Source: Paulinella micropora
Lineage: Eukaryota > Cercozoa > Imbricatea > Euglyphida
Direction of reading: 5' to 3'
Assembly: GCA_009731375.1 (NCBI GenBank)
Contig: BJOX01000099.1
Coordinates: 515,694-579,693, forward strand
DNA length: 64,000 nt
Below the pieces are notes generated by a model. It worked only from the letters and a program-made list of their open reading frames with translations, was not told the origin of the DNA and did not search any database. Position numbers and translations under genes: made by a program. Shown one piece after another: positions 40,430 through 56,465 of this stretch. The number at the start of each line of letters is the position of its first letter. The first letter of the stretch is position 1.

Positions 40430-40714
40430 AAAAAAAAAAAAAAAAAAAAGAGNNNNNNNNNNNNNNNNNNNNNNNNNNNNNNNNNNNNNNNNNNNNNNNN
40501 NNNNNNNNNNNNNNNNNNNNNNNNNNNNNNNNNNNNNNNNNNNNNNNNNNNNNNNNNNNNNNNNNNNNNNNNNNNNNNNNNNNNNNNNNNNNNNNNNNNN
40601 NNNNNNNNNNNNNNNNNNNNNNNNNNNNNNNNNNNNNNNNNNNNNNNNNNNNNNNNNNNNNNNNNNNNNNNNNNNNNNNNNNNNNNNNNNNNNNNNNNNN
40701 NNNNNNNNNNNNNN

Positions 40715-40785
<71 letters not shown>

Positions 40786-40833
40786 CGAGAGCGAGAGCGA
40801 GATCGAGAGCGAGAGCGAGAGAGAGCGAGAGAG

Positions 40834-40900
<67 letters not shown>

Positions 40901-41024
40901 TTACCGAAGATATCTTGACACAGCTGCCGGAAGTCTGTAGAACAGAGATAGATGGATAGATAGTTGGATAGATAGATAGATGGATGGATAGATAGATAGA
41001 TAAAATAGATAGATACCTACCTAC

Positions 41025-41069
<45 letters not shown>

Positions 41070-41093
41070 CATCCATCCATCCATCCATCTATT

Positions 41094-41168
<75 letters not shown>
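39824..41168. repeat. GATA, AAAGA and GA arrays with a 262-N gap
   Basis: GATA/GGTA arrays with two copies of the spacer TAGTTCTTCTACTTGCCCG (39918, 40188), then AAAAG and GA arrays with a gap at 40453-40714. ATATCTTGACACAGCTGCCG at 40908 is repeated at 41691. CTAT array at 41014-41168. Confidence 0.9.
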
Positions 41169-41169
<1 letters not shown>

Positions 41170-41621
41170 CCTGGAGACGGTCTCTGCCACTGGCAACTCA
41201 GCCTGGGGTTCAGATCTAACTATCTCCTACAGTGACGATTTTTTGTCCGCCGTTAATCGCGCGCAGCGCAAGGGCTAAACAGGCAACCAACTCCTGACCA
41301 TGGCTGATGAAGTCGGGGCGTGATGCAAAGGGTTGATGAAGTCGGGGTTGTAGAAAGGTAACTCACAACGAGCGTGAACTCCTGAAACCTCGACTTGCTC
41401 ATGGCATCATCTCCTTAGGGCACGCGCTCCTGGGGAGTGTTCTAGTGTTGTCCCGTATAGTTCAAAAGGGCTCGGCTACCTTTCGGCTTGAACTGGGCAC
41501 AGACACCAACCACAGCGAGACAGTGGTTGGTGTGCAGCTTGGCCGGTGCTGAAAGTTCTTGTCCGGGGGTAGTATAGGAGGCCATGGCTTTTCAAGCTAA
41601 GCCACGCCCATAGATTAAACA

Positions 41622-41623
<2 letters not shown>
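41169..41623 (-). mobile_element. Interspersed repeat family 1, copy 4
   Basis: Full-length copy inverted relative to the other three. It is enclosed by CTAT repeats and by the duplicated ATATCTTGACACAGCTG spacer. Confidence 0.8.
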
Positions 41624-43376
<1,753 letters not shown>

Positions 43377-43916
43377 ACATCGTGCCCCGCAAACTGATTG
43401 TATCTTTTATATACAATGCTTGACATACATACATACATATATACATACATACATACAAACATACATGCATGCATGCATGAACGCATGCATGCACACATAC
43501 ATGCATACATAAATACATACATACATACATACATACATACATTTGTACTTATGTATGTATTTATATGTATGTATGTATGTATGTATGTAATTTATGCATG
43601 TATGTATGTACATACCTACATACATACATACATGCATGCATGCATGCATGCACACACACACATACAAACATACATAAATACATACATAAATACATACATA
43701 AATACATACATAACCTACATACATAACCTACATACATACATGCATGCATGCATGCATGCACGCACACACACACACAAAAACATACATAAATACATACATA
43801 AATACATACATAAATACATACATACATACATACATACATTACATACGTACACTAAATACATACATTAAATACATATATTACATACATACATTACATACAT
43901 ACATTACATACATACA

Positions 43917-43947
<31 letters not shown>

Positions 43948-43966
43948 CATACATTACATGCATATA

Positions 43967-43997
<31 letters not shown>

Positions 43998-44012
43998 CCA
44001 GTGTTTTGCCAT
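43377..44012. repeat. CATA/ATGC arrays
   Basis: CATA repeats with two copies of a TGCATGCATGCATGCACRCACACACACA block (43630, 43743). Confidence 0.9.
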
Positions 44013-45340
<1,328 letters not shown>

Positions 45341-45765
45341 TCACAGGGAGACTGAATGAGAGGGAGAGAGGGAGGGAGGGAGGGAGGAAGAGGGAGGGAA
45401 GTGGAGAAAGAAGAGAGACGAGACTGAGAGACAAGACGTATGAGGACAGAGAGGAGATGAAGAAAAAAAAAAGGGTCACATACGACAAACAACGACAAAC
45501 TCAAAAGGACTAGTAAAAGGACAAAAGAAGAACATTGTATATAGTTCTCTGAAACACGAAAGGACGAAAGGGACGAGAAAGTACTGGAGACCATTCAGAG
45601 GCTGCTGAAGAAGATCGAGGGGATGGTTGATTCATGGTCTTGGGGGCACAGAGCGAATGCCACTTTTCTTTACCGGTTTGGAGTGATACAGAAGAAAATA
45701 AAAGTGGAAGATACCGGTCTGATGCATAGACAAGCAGACATACAGACATACAGACAGAAGACAGA

Positions 45766-45796
<31 letters not shown>

Positions 45797-45913
45797 GACA
45801 GACACAGAGACGAGACAGATAGATAGACAGACAGACACAGACAGAGACAGGAGACAGACAGAGACAGAAACAGACACAGACAGACACAGACAAAGAAACA
45901 GACAGACAGAGAC

Positions 45914-45948
<35 letters not shown>

Positions 45949-46380
45949 GACAGAGACAGACAGACAGAGACAGACAGAGACAGACACAGACAGACAGACA
46001 GACAGACAGAGAGACTACAGAGACAGACAGACAGACAGACAGAGACAGACAGGCAGACAGAGGCTGACAGAGGCAGAGGCAGAGGCAGACAGAGGCAGAC
46101 AGAGGCAACAGAGGCAGACAGAGAGAGAGAGAGAGGCAACAGAGGCAGACAGAGACAGAGAGAGAGAGAGAGAGAGAGGGAGGGAGAGAGCGACAAATAG
46201 AGACAGACAGAGACTGACAGAGACAGACAGAGACAGACAGAGGCAGAGAGACAAAAACAATACGTTGACCAATGGGAAGAACTTGTTCTTGACGTTCATG
46301 CGCTACATGACTTTCTTGTGAAGGGATTTGTTCGTCTGTAGAATGATTTTCATGTTTTGCTAGGCAAATTATAATCGTTA
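45341..46380. repeat. GAGG and CAGA arrays with two unique patches
   Basis: GAGG-rich to 45470, a unique patch at 45480-45725 without a supported gene, CAGA and GAGACA arrays at 45740-46245, and a unique patch at 46255-46380. Confidence 0.8.
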
Positions 46381-46860
46381 CGTCATGTTATGTTCCTTCA
46401 TGTCATGTCGTGTCACAGTTGTATGTAAAGTCATGACATGTCAATGTCATGCCATGTTATGTTATCTTGTCTATGATATGTTATATTATATTATGCTATG
46501 TTATGTTATGTTATGTTATGTATGTTATGTTATGTTATGTTATGTTATGTTATGTTATGTTATGTATGTTATGTTATGTATGTTATGTCATGTTATGTTA
46601 TGTGTTATGTGTTATGTTATGTGTGTTATGTTATGTTATATGTTATGTTATGTTATGTGGTGTATTGTGATGTAATGTGATGTTATGTTATGCTATGTTA
46701 TGTTATGTTATGTTATGTTATGTGATGTGATGTGATGTTACGTTACGTTATGTGATGTTATTGATGTGATGTGATGTGATGTGATGTTATGTTATGTTAT
46801 GTTATGTTATGTTACGTTACGTTATGCACGTTATGCAATGTTATGTTATGTGACGAGCGG
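46381..46860. repeat. TTATG pentanucleotide array
   Basis: TTATG repeats with GTGATG variants, directly upstream of the RAP gene. Confidence 0.9.
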
Positions 46861-46877
46861 ATTATCATGATGCTGAC

Positions 46878-49800
46878 ATGAATGCACAAAAATTCACGCG
46901 AAAGATAATCTACAGGTATGTATGTCTGAGTCATACAAATTTTGTACGCATACGCATCCTGTGTGTGCAGCAGGGTTGCAAGCGCGCTCTTGCTGCGGTC
47001 GTCCCAATCGTCCTTGCATGCTTCCTTCCCGGCTTCTTTCGCCTCCCTGCCTCAACGCTTGCTCTCATCTCGACGTGCAAGCGTGCCGAATGACAAACAA
47101 GTCAGCAAGCCTTCGGAGGGAAAACAGCCCCAGAAAAAGAAAAAAATCCCCATCAGAGGGAAGTCTGTCACAGAAATTCTTGAGCTCTGGAGCTCAGGCA
47201 AGCTTGAGGCCAGCCAGGCGGTGTCGGCCTTCTATCAGCTTGGCAAGGCGGTGCGGGAAGCTCAGCCAGAACAGCAGCGATCCGTTGTTGCACGCACGCG
47301 CTCCAGCCCTGCCTTTGCCTCTATGATGGGCGAGCTCAAGCTGCAGCTGCCTGCATTGCAAGGCAAAGACGTGTCCAACACCTGGCTGGGTGTGCGAGAC
47401 TTGCGGGTGAGCGAGTCCCGCGCGCCCAGCGACCTTCAGTTATTACAAGAGCTCTGCAAGATCACAAAGGAACAGGCGGTATCTTTATATGCTCAAGCGA
47501 TAGCTAACTCTCTGACCTGCATGGCGAAGCTCGCCTACAACCCTGGCGAGGAAGTGCTGAGGACGTTGTGTGCAGAGGCGTTGAAGAAAGCGAAGACATT
47601 CACTGCACAGGGTATTTCGAACACTTTGAACGCGTGTTCGAAGCTTGACTACAACCCTGGCGAGGAAGTGCTGAGGACGTTATGCACGGAGGCGTTGAAG
47701 AAAGCAAAGACGTTCAATGCACAGAACATAGCGAATACTTTGAACGCGTGTTCGAAGCTTGACTACAACCCTGGCGAGGAAGCGCTGAGGACGTTATGCA
47801 CGGAGGCGTTGAAGCAAGCGAAGACGTTCAATGCACAGGAAATAGCGAATACTTTGAACGCGTGTTCGAAGCTCGGCTACAACCCTGGCGAGGAAGTGCT
47901 GAGGACGTTGTGCACGGAGGCGTTGAAGAAAGCGAAGACGTTCAATGCACAGAACATAGCGAATACTTTGAACGCGTGCGCGAAGCTCGGCTACAACCCT
48001 GGCGAGGAAGTGCTGAGGATGTTGTCCACGGAGGCGTTGAAGAAAGCGAAGACGTTCAATGCACAGAACATAGCGAATACTTTGAACGCGTGCGCGAAGC
48101 TCGACTACAACCCTGGCGAGGAAGTGCTGAGGATGTTGTGCACGGAGGCGTTGAAGAAAGCAAAGACGTTCAATGCACAGGAAATAGCGAATACTTTGAA
48201 CGCGTGTTCGAAGCTCGACTAACCCTGGCGAGGAAGTGCTGAGGACCTTGTGCACGGAGGCGTTGAAGAAAGCGAAGACATTCACTGCACAGGGTATTTC
48301 GAACACTTTGAACGCGTGTTCGAAGCTCGACTACAACCCTGGCGAGGAAGTGCTGAGGACGTTGTGCACGGAGGCGTTGACGAAAGCAAAGACGTTCAAT
48401 GAGCAGAACATAGCGAATACTTTGAACGCGTGTTCGAAGCTCGACTACAACCCTGGCGAGGAAGTGCTGAGGACGTTGTGCACGGAGGCGTTGAAGAAAG
48501 CAAAGACGTTCAATGCACAGGAAATAGCGAACACTTTGAACGCGTGCGCGAAGCTCGACTACAACCCTGGCGAGGAAGTGCTGAGGATGTTGTGCACGGA
48601 GGCGTTGAAGAAAGCGAAGACGTTCACTGCACAGGGTATTGCGAACACTTTGAACGCGTGCGCGAAGCTCGGCTACAACCCTGGCGAGGAAGTGCTGAGG
48701 ATGTTGTGCACGGAGGCGTTGAAGAAAGTGAAGACGTTCACTGCACAGGGTATTGCGAACACTTTGAACGCGTTCGAAGCTCGACTACAACCCTGGCGAG
48801 GAAGTGCTGAGGACGTTGTGCACGGAGGTATTGAAGAAAGCGAAGACGTTCGATGCACAGAACATAGCAAACACTTTGAACGCGTGTTCGAAGCTCGACT
48901 ACAACCCTGGCGAGGAAGTGCTGAGGACGTTGTGCACGGAGGCGTTGAAGAAAGCGAACACGTTCAATGCACAGGGTATTTCGAACACTTTGAACGCGTG
49001 CGCGAAGCTCAACTACAACCCTGGCGAGGAGGCGCTGAGGACGTTGTGCACGGAGGCGTTGAAGAAAGCGAACACGTTGAATGCACAGAACATAGCGAAC
49101 ACTTTGAACGCGTGTGCCATGCTCAATTACAACCCGGGCGAGGAAGTGCTGAGGTCTTTGTGCGCGGAGGCGTTAAAGAAAGCGGACACGTTGAAATTGG
49201 ATCAGCAGAGCATCGCGAACACTTTGCATGCGTGTATGATGTTAAATCATGTCCATCCAGCAATGTTTTCTCGTTTGCTTGCCCTGCTTGTTCAATACAG
49301 GGCAGGGATGGATCCAAAAGAGATGGATCTAGAATATTGTACTCAGCTGTACTACGTGCATCTCTCGCTTCTATGGGAGCATCCCCCTTTAGACCTTGTC
49401 CTACCCGCCGCGCTGGCTGCCGCTTGCAAATTGAGCTTCTTTAGCAACCCAGCGAAAAGTTCTAAATTTCACAAGGAGGTGACCAAGACGCTTCGGGATG
49501 CCGGGATTCCGCACGTCAACGAGGATACTAGTAGCGGTCTCTGGGTAGACATCGGCTTGATCGAGCACAAGGTCGTCATCGAGGTTGACGGACCCACTCA
49601 TTTTGTTTCAGGAGGTCCTGGTTCTGGAAGGAAATTTACTTTCCGGACATTGTACAAGCATCGCCTGCTGCGGGCGATGGGTTGGCGGGTTGTCTCTGTT
49701 CCTTTTTATGAATGGGTGAATCTCAGGCCGCCAGAGAGAGCGCTTTACGAGGCAAATGCTTCGCGATGTTGGTGTGGGCGTTGCGTAAGTACGCGGCTGC

Positions 49801-50066
49801 GAACGGTAGATCTTACCAAGGGCAAAAAACTTTTCAAGAACATGACATTTAATACAGGACACTTGTTAAAATGTACAAACCGAAGAAGCGAAGAACCATG
49901 CGACTTAACGGGAGACCTCACTTGCCTTCTTGCTTGGGTTGAGATTGAGATTCGGGTCTGTAGCGGTGGAAGACCTTTCACCAACTCCTTTCTTTTTTCG
50001 CGCCATTGGTCCGCTTCAGCTTCTACTGCACAGCGCTGCGAGTCGCTGGGAAGTATTCCACAGTAA
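46878..50066 (+). CDS. RAP-domain protein with about 15 tandem 38-aa helical repeats (organelle RNA factor), two frameshifts
   Basis: RAP proteins with octotrico- or heptatricopeptide repeats act on organelle RNA. MNAQKFTRKIIYR at 46878 joins, across a 55-58 nt intron, a Ser/Arg/Leu-rich stretch (VASALLLRSSQSSLHASF) typical of a mitochondrial or plastid presequence. A helical region follows. About 15 repeats of 38 residues (114 bp) then run from 47520 to 49220, with core YNPGEEVLRTLCTEALKKAK and NIANTLNACSKL. The RAP domain is at about 49549-49735 (VVIEVDGPTHF, RLLRAMGWRVVSVP). Repeats are nearly identical at DNA level, a sign of recent expansion. Two 2-bp losses (near 48221 and 48768) shift the frame, so this is a recent pseudogene or has assembly errors in the array. 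A GTAAGT donor at 49785 suggests the last 90 codons of the open frame are intron. Confidence 0.8.
46916..46970 (+). other. Probable first intron of the RAP gene
   Basis: Donor ACAG|GTATGT at 46916 and acceptor GTGTGTGCAG at 46970 (or the next CAG at 46973). Either join keeps the frame between the ATG at 46878 and the presequence-like frame, giving R-V-A-S or S-R-V-A-S. The nearest alternative start is an ATG at 46942 inside the intron. Confidence 0.55.
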
Positions 50067-50269
50067 ACAGCTTGATTAGTGCTAAGTCTGATCGATATTG
50101 ATATGCATGGAGAATAAGGTTACGGGTAACTTGATGCGCCTCTTTGAAGTAATCGTCGCAGGAATGCGAAGGTATTTGGTCGGGACCGCAGAAAATTTGT
50201 TTCAATGATTCTTGGCGGGGAAGGGGGGGGGGAACTAGTTAGTGAAGTCGAAACGTCGTGCAGAGGAGA
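50067..50269. other. Unique sequence downstream of the RAP gene
   Basis: No gene recognised. It may contain the end of the RAP transcript. Confidence 0.4.
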
Positions 50270-52003
50270 ATCTAACGGGCCGGTCAAAAACAGTAAAATG
50301 TCAACGGTAGTGGTTTTGGCCGGTCGTTAAAGTGCACAGTCTGATAAAGTATATAGGTAAAAGTTTTTATATTTGTCAAACTTCTTTATTGTTGTTAAGA
50401 AGGCTAAAATGAATCAGTGCCACGGTCGACAGTCAGTAAAAAATTGATCTGTTAACAGCAGTTGAAAACTGTGTGACGTAACAACTACAAGTTATGACAG
50501 TTGCCATGATAAATAAGCGGAAAAATGAAGTAACTGAGCTAAAACTGAATAGAAGTGTAAACTTGAAGCAAAACTTGAAGTAACTTGAACTTGAAGTATG
50601 TTTTGTGACACAATATTAATAATTCTGTCCCGGCCGGTACTGTATTAATATTCATTCCGATAACTCACTACTCACAAGTTACAGTAATATGCACCGGCCC
50701 GGGCCGCCAGCCAAGAACGCAGGAAAGTGAAAGTGTGACCCGGCGTGGAAATTCAACTTCAGTTACGCAAGCACTGCTTTACTACTGAATCATCAGTAGT
50801 AGTAAAGAACTTGCTACTAATAGTCCGGCGAAGCCGCTGAGTGGGAAGACGAAGAGCCTCCGATAAAACTTATGATGCGGGCGGCGCGGCGCGCGGCCGG
50901 GAACTTTCAAGTTGTATCAGTTTAATTAGAGATCATAGTACAAAAAGAGAAAAATGAAGTCAGTGAAGCGAGGCTCGGCCCGAAACAAAAGATCAGTGAT
51001 TCTAACTCAGTATTGAATACTTCAAAAAAACTTTACTGATGATGTGACTATCAATAGAACAAGCCTGAATCGGAGCCTCAATATTGAGCCCCCGATTGCT
51101 ATATTTAAAAAAGACTTCATTAAAAATTACACTTTCTTGAATATTTAATAATATGAACATTTCGATCGATGGCTCAGCTCAATTTCGTTCAGGAATGACT
51201 TCAAACAATTAATTCAACTTTCAAGTTTTTTCACAAAATATTAACTATTGCCTTTTTTCCTCAATCTATTACCTTTTCCCTGATTTCCCGTGAAACACGC
51301 ATGTGCGGTAAATTTGTTGACAAGGAGACAGACTTCCAGAGAAACGGCTGAGAAATCTTTTCCAAATGAAAATTTTGATATTTGAACTTGGCATATTAGT
51401 TGGACTTGAAGCCCTCCTTTAAGTACTACACTTTCATTTTCAAGTGTCACACCTCACCAACTCACAATCTACGTTCATCGTGTTCGTATTTTGCAAGCCA
51501 AGTCTGCAAACAAGTAGAAATCTACGTAAATAAACGAAGTGACCTCTCAGCTATTTACTGGTATTTCACCTGCTCTCTGGAGTCAGGACTTTATGCAGCC
51601 ATAGAGACTTTTAATAAGAGTTCGTTGTGTATTTATCACTTGGGGTTGTATCCAAACTCACAATTCGAATTTTCCTTTCAAGTGGAAACTGCACAGACGA
51701 GTTTGTGTGCCCTGTCGACAGGTCGATTTGAAAGCACCTCCTACAAGGAAGGTACTACTCAACGAACGTAGGAGATCAGAGTTCATCAAAAACACATATG
51801 TGAGGCAGATCGTTCACCTGTCTTTGCATTTTTGTGTCGTCTCTCTGTTCTTCTACACTCTATGCAGTCAACCAACGCAGTATGTCTCTGGTTTTGTTTG
51901 TGTTAGGGTCACCCCCTTATCACCCAGCAAGATCACCCTCTCTGCTGCTCATCGTGCTCTACAAGTGTACCCACACTACCTGGCTTACTCCTAGTAACCC
52001 ACC
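50270..52003 (+). repeat. LTR-like or promoter region of a retroelement family
   Basis: Shares GTAACAACTACAAGTTAT, the AACTTGAAGT run, ATTCATTCCGATAA and a small TTTACTACTGA hairpin (50780-50806) with 32820-33970. It precedes a gag-like gene starting at 52004 in a good ATG context (ACCATGTTT). A matching downstream LTR was not found between 55620 and 57000, so the element would be incomplete. Confidence 0.45.
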
Positions 52004-55000
52004 ATGTTTGCCAACTCGCGCCACGACGATCCCCTGTCGCGTCTTCGGGAGCACAAGAGGAAATGTCTGGATCCGTTTACCATCCTGGGCATATACCATC
52101 GTCTCCTGCCCTCCGAGAAGAAATTTCTGAAGGAGGTTGAAGAAGGGAAGTCAACTCCTCTCACTACGGACCTCTCTTGAACTCAATCAACGCAGTTTCG
52201 AGAAGATTTATTTACTAATTACTCTGGTGAATACCGTAAATGAAATATTTTACTCAAGGCAGTAAAAGATAAGCAAACTAATTTGCTTAATCTTCCACTG
52301 GTACCTACACCTGCCCTCAAGCTGATGTGTAATCCCAACGTGACAGCCCACGACATCTACCAGGAGTACCTGGGACCTACGGGCTCTGCAGCTCAACACG
52401 AAGCTCTCTGGAATCAATTGGGTACCATCATTCCTGTAGAGGAATTTGTTAACCATTTGCCTATTTCGACTTCGATCCCTGGGACGCCTGGATCACTTTC
52501 TGGATTGGTAATTCCAACTCCTGCAAGCACTCCCGTCACCGTGCCCCCATCAGCCCTGACTGGTACGACCCCAGCAGTGACCTTGGGAAGTATTCCTTTG
52601 GGACCTGTACCACCGACTCATCCATCGGCGAGCCCCACCGCCCCAGCTGCCACCGCCTACTGCAACATCGTCCCCTGTGGTAACTCCAACGATGGCCTTC
52701 ACCCCAGTTGCGTTGCCTGTAAGTGCAACAGCATTGGCCCCCATCAGTAGGGTACCTCCAACGACTCCAGTCGATCCATTTGCCCGCCCTGGTAACCTAG
52801 CGAGTGGAGCAACACCCTTGCCCCAGCGTGCACCACTTCCATCACTGGGATCCCTCTTGCAGCACGCCCACCAGCCCCACTGGTCATTCGTACACTGTCT
52901 ATATCTGATCCAGCCTTTGCGTCGCCACTTCGACCACTGAGCGGCCCCCTTGGACCTATGCCGGCCTTGCCAACGCAGACGACAAGTACCCCGTCGACCA
53001 CCTCGACTAGTTTGTCAGGTTCAGCACCCGCCACCTCGACACCCGTACGACCAACGCCTCGCATCTCGCTGAGTACAACGTTGCAAGGTAGTCGCATCAC
53101 GCTGAGCCCCCTCTTCCCCGTTGCGGAAGAAACGTATTCGACCTTGCTCGCTGGCGGTGCGAACCCCTCCGCGGAGGACCAAGGTGGAGCTTCCGTGGCA
53201 GAAGCAACTGTGACTCCGGCTCCTACGAGTTCGTCATCGAGTTCATCATCGAGTTCATCGTCGAGTTCGTCTTCGAGTTCGTCATCCTGCTCATCGTCCA
53301 GCACGACGACTGTGACTTCGATGCCTGCCCCTTCGACGGAGACTAGCCCGGCCCGTCCTCTGACGGCCGCACCATCCCCGTCACCCACGGGCAATGAGTC
53401 CCCTTCGGCACCGTCGGGAGGAAGGATCCTACGATCGACCACCGCTGCTGGTATACCACCCCGCACATTGCATATGATGACTCGGGTTCGATCCCTCTTC
53501 GTGATGACCCGTCCGGCGATTGTGCCGATCGCTGACGTCGCAATCCACCCGCGAACTTGCGTTCAACCTTCAGCTGAACAACTTGGCGATGCTTTTGGCG
53601 TGCAACCGTATCATCGACACGGTACACAAGTGGGGAGACAAAGCTGCAGTGGCCCTCATGGACGCATACTGGGCCCGCTATATTCGTGTTACCGACGAAC
53701 GCACCCGCGTTTGGTGCATCATCCCCTACATGCTCATGGAGTACTTCATGGAGTTGTTCAAAGGACGTCTGGACAAGGGAGACACGAAGCGACCAGCCAT
53801 GCAAGCCCTCAAGCTTCGACGCTTCAAGAAGGAAGGCCTCGCTGCTTACGTCAACCGGTGCATCACCAGCTACGACACGGCCTACGCCGCTGGTTACTGG
53901 ACGGCCGACGTAAACCAAGTTCGCGACGTGTCCCGGATGCTCACCCCTATGGAACGTGATCGATGGACTCGGTACGCTGCCGAGATACTCAACACACTTG
54001 GCATCGCTTGGCCCCGCGACCTCGCTGACCTTCTCCCCTGGACCAACTCCCTCGACCTCCACGTCATGGAAGAATATTGGCCATGGATGGAAAGCGTCAC
54101 GAAGCCCTCGACGGCCGCCACCTACAAGCGACAGCGCGACCGCCCTACTCGCCCAACGCCTTCTGCCTCCTCTTGCGACTCATCAGGTCGACACCCGTCA
54201 GAAGAACAGACAGAGCAAAGCGCAGCAGGAGAACAAGGAGCCCAAGCGCCCGCCGCGTCAGAAGCACAAGGCTGACGCCATGTCGATGGCTCAACCGGCT
54301 ACGTCACCGGATCGTGGACGCCCCAACAAGCGGACCAAGACGGACAAACCGCTCCCGACTACGAAGAAGACGGCGACACGCCCGCCCCTCATCGGTGCGA
54401 ATGCGATCGCCATCCCTCCGAAGAAATATTCGATGGTTACGGCCGCCGCCAAGTCCGCCACGACTTCACCAAAGCGTCCGCCCTTCACCGGAGTCCCATG
54501 TGCCTATTGCAAGGAACATAACCAGTTCCTCAAGCCAGACCAGACTCCGAAGCATTCGTTTGACCAATGCAAGCTTCGCCAGCAGCGTTGTCAATACGAG
54601 AGCAAACATTGCAACTGGAAGCCATCCTCGGCCGCCACGCGCAATCCACCTCGAGCGTTCCACATGACGACGCGCCCATCGCCTCGGCCAACGCTGCGTC
54701 CAATTCGCATTTGCACGATCCCGACGGTCGTCTGCGGCAGCATCTATGTACGCAAATCCCTTCGGACAGCACCGGAAGAAGACTGCATCGGCAAGACTTC
54801 GTGCGTTTTGGACTCTGCATGCAACTGCAAAGGCGTGGCACTCCTCGACTGGGTACTACACCATGGATTTGAGACCGTGTCGCTCCCACCCGTCGACGCA
54901 CGCTCCTCCGTGGGTATTAATGCTGTCGTCGCTGAAGGCATCGAACTATTCGTCTCGGCTACCCCGACGTCCCCGCTCCATGCCATCACGATCTACATTT

Positions 55001-55209
55001 CGAGCCACCTCCCTGACGATATGAACTTGCTTCTTGCCAACGAGGTCGCGGCCCAACTCAACCTCTCCATCGACGATGCGCAAGCGATCAGGCCCACAGA
55101 CTACATGCTCCTAAAGCCACCTTCCAAGCAAATCGTCTACAAGACTGAGTTCCACCTCTTCGAAACGCCACTCCAGGTCGGTGATCTACAATTGGCCACG
55201 GTTAGCTAG
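52004..55209 (+). pseudogene. Retroelement gag with Ser-rich linker, zinc motif and protease-like region, multiply frameshifted
   Basis: The first frame (MFANSRHDDPLSRLREHKRK, ILGIYHRLLPSEKKFLKEVE) meets TGA at 52178 and again at 52241 but stays open otherwise to 52750. Pro/Thr/Ser-rich sequence follows, with a poly-Ser run at 53228-53300. A helical capsid-like region at 53520-54150 (LLACNRIIDTVHKWGDKAAV, YMLMEYFMELFKGRLD, RRFKKEGLAAYVNRC) is next. A Cys/His group at 54499-54583 (CAYC, H, C) resembles a gag zinc motif. 54840-55200 could be a decayed aspartic protease (LDWVLHHGFETVSL, HLFETPLQVGDLQL). Frame changes near 52740, 53510, 54190 and 54850 show decay. No reverse transcriptase or integrase is seen. 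Confidence 0.55.
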
Positions 55210-55369
55210 GACTTCCTCCCTACAACACTGGCGAAGGAAACGTACTATCCAATAGCAAAGTTCAACAAAATCATCGATCGCCCCTCGCAGCCTGCAACTC
55301 CCTTCGACTTCGCACAACCTCCTGTCCACCTCGAGCGCCCATCTCTACTGTCGCCATGTTAAACTGTTT

Positions 55370-55573
55370 ATGATGGGTAAGCCATCGCCTGCCGCCGGCT
55401 ACGTCAGAGAACTAGAAGAGGACGACGAAGGGGACGACGAAGAGGCAGATGACAAGGACAAGAAGGACGCCAAAGAAGAAGAAGACGAAGTTAAACAGGT
55501 CGAGACGGAAAGCGAGCAAGGTGACAAGGACGAGGTCAGCCTCCCCTCACCTCGCCCGGCGATGGCAAACTGA
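55370..55573 (+). other. Acidic low-complexity frame at the end of the retroelement
   Basis: 67 codons rich in Glu and Asp (ELEEDDEGDDEEADDKDKKD) downstream of the protease-like region and in its strand. It could be a linker of the same polyprotein or chance coding of a GAA/GAC-rich stretch. Confidence 0.3.
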
Positions 55574-55619
55574 GTCGAAGTCACCGTCAGGCTTAGATTG
55601 CCTTTCTCAAGTTAGCCAA

Positions 55620-56460
55620 TATTGAATTATATACTACCTGTAGTTCACTGTTCAAAGCTGCGGCTGCCGGGAGTCGCTTGACTCAGGCTTTAGTCAGATG
55701 GTCTGCGACTAGAATCATTTCGAGTCGCATTCACCGAAAACATCTTGACTGTTGAAAAATCACTTCATGTAGTGTTACAAATGTGAGAGATTAATATCAT
55801 GTCTCAGAGGGACTTTGCTTCCGAGTCTCAATACAACAAGGCGGCCTGGGTCCAGGTCCTGCTGGCCACAAAGGTTTTCAAACAGTTTTTATTACTACAG
55901 GAACTTGGAGCATGACCAATTAACTTTATGAGCTTCCCTCTTAGCCAAGATTTGCATCCTTAACCCGTGCCCTGGCTCGGTTTAACGCTTTTGAGAAGTG
56001 CCAGGCAGGGCCTGGGCCTTCAGAGTCAGCTTGAAATGCTGAAGGTATCCTTATAAAGCTTACGCAAACACGGTTTTAATGAAATATTTACCAGCTCAGG
56101 ACAAGGGGCTGCTTGAAGTATTGTTAGAAAGCTGAACACCACTGCTTTCAAGTGGCGAGCTATTCTCCGTCACCCGTCACTGACAGTCATATATAAAGTT
56201 CCAAGTCGATTGGTTTGGCCATTTGAATAGATAACCACAGTAGCATCAGGTTTGTTCTATACGATATAACAAGTATAGTTTCGGCGGGGTGACACTTTTC
56301 CACAGCAGGGTAATTCTGTTTTTGTGTGTAAAAAATTTAAACATAAATATTAAGCATCATTGTATCTGACAGTATCATGTATTGATGCTGAGTTAACTTA
56401 TTCGGTTTACTTCATGGCCCAAAATTTTGCATAGGGCTATGCAGGCAGTGGCGACGTGAT
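55620..56460. other. Unique sequence, no gene recognised
   Basis: Non-repetitive AT-balanced sequence with only short frames. No match to the upstream LTR-like region is evident by eye. Confidence 0.4.
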
Positions 56461-56465
56461 GACTA

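Noticed and set aside
47794-48306. Antisense frame in the RAP repeat array
   Set aside because: Shadow of the 114-bp repeats; the sense strand has the RAP domain and repeat consensus.
52744-53466. 240-codon minus-strand frame with DDELDDEL repeats
   Set aside because: Antisense of the gag Ser-rich region; codon pattern and neighbouring gag sequence support the plus strand.
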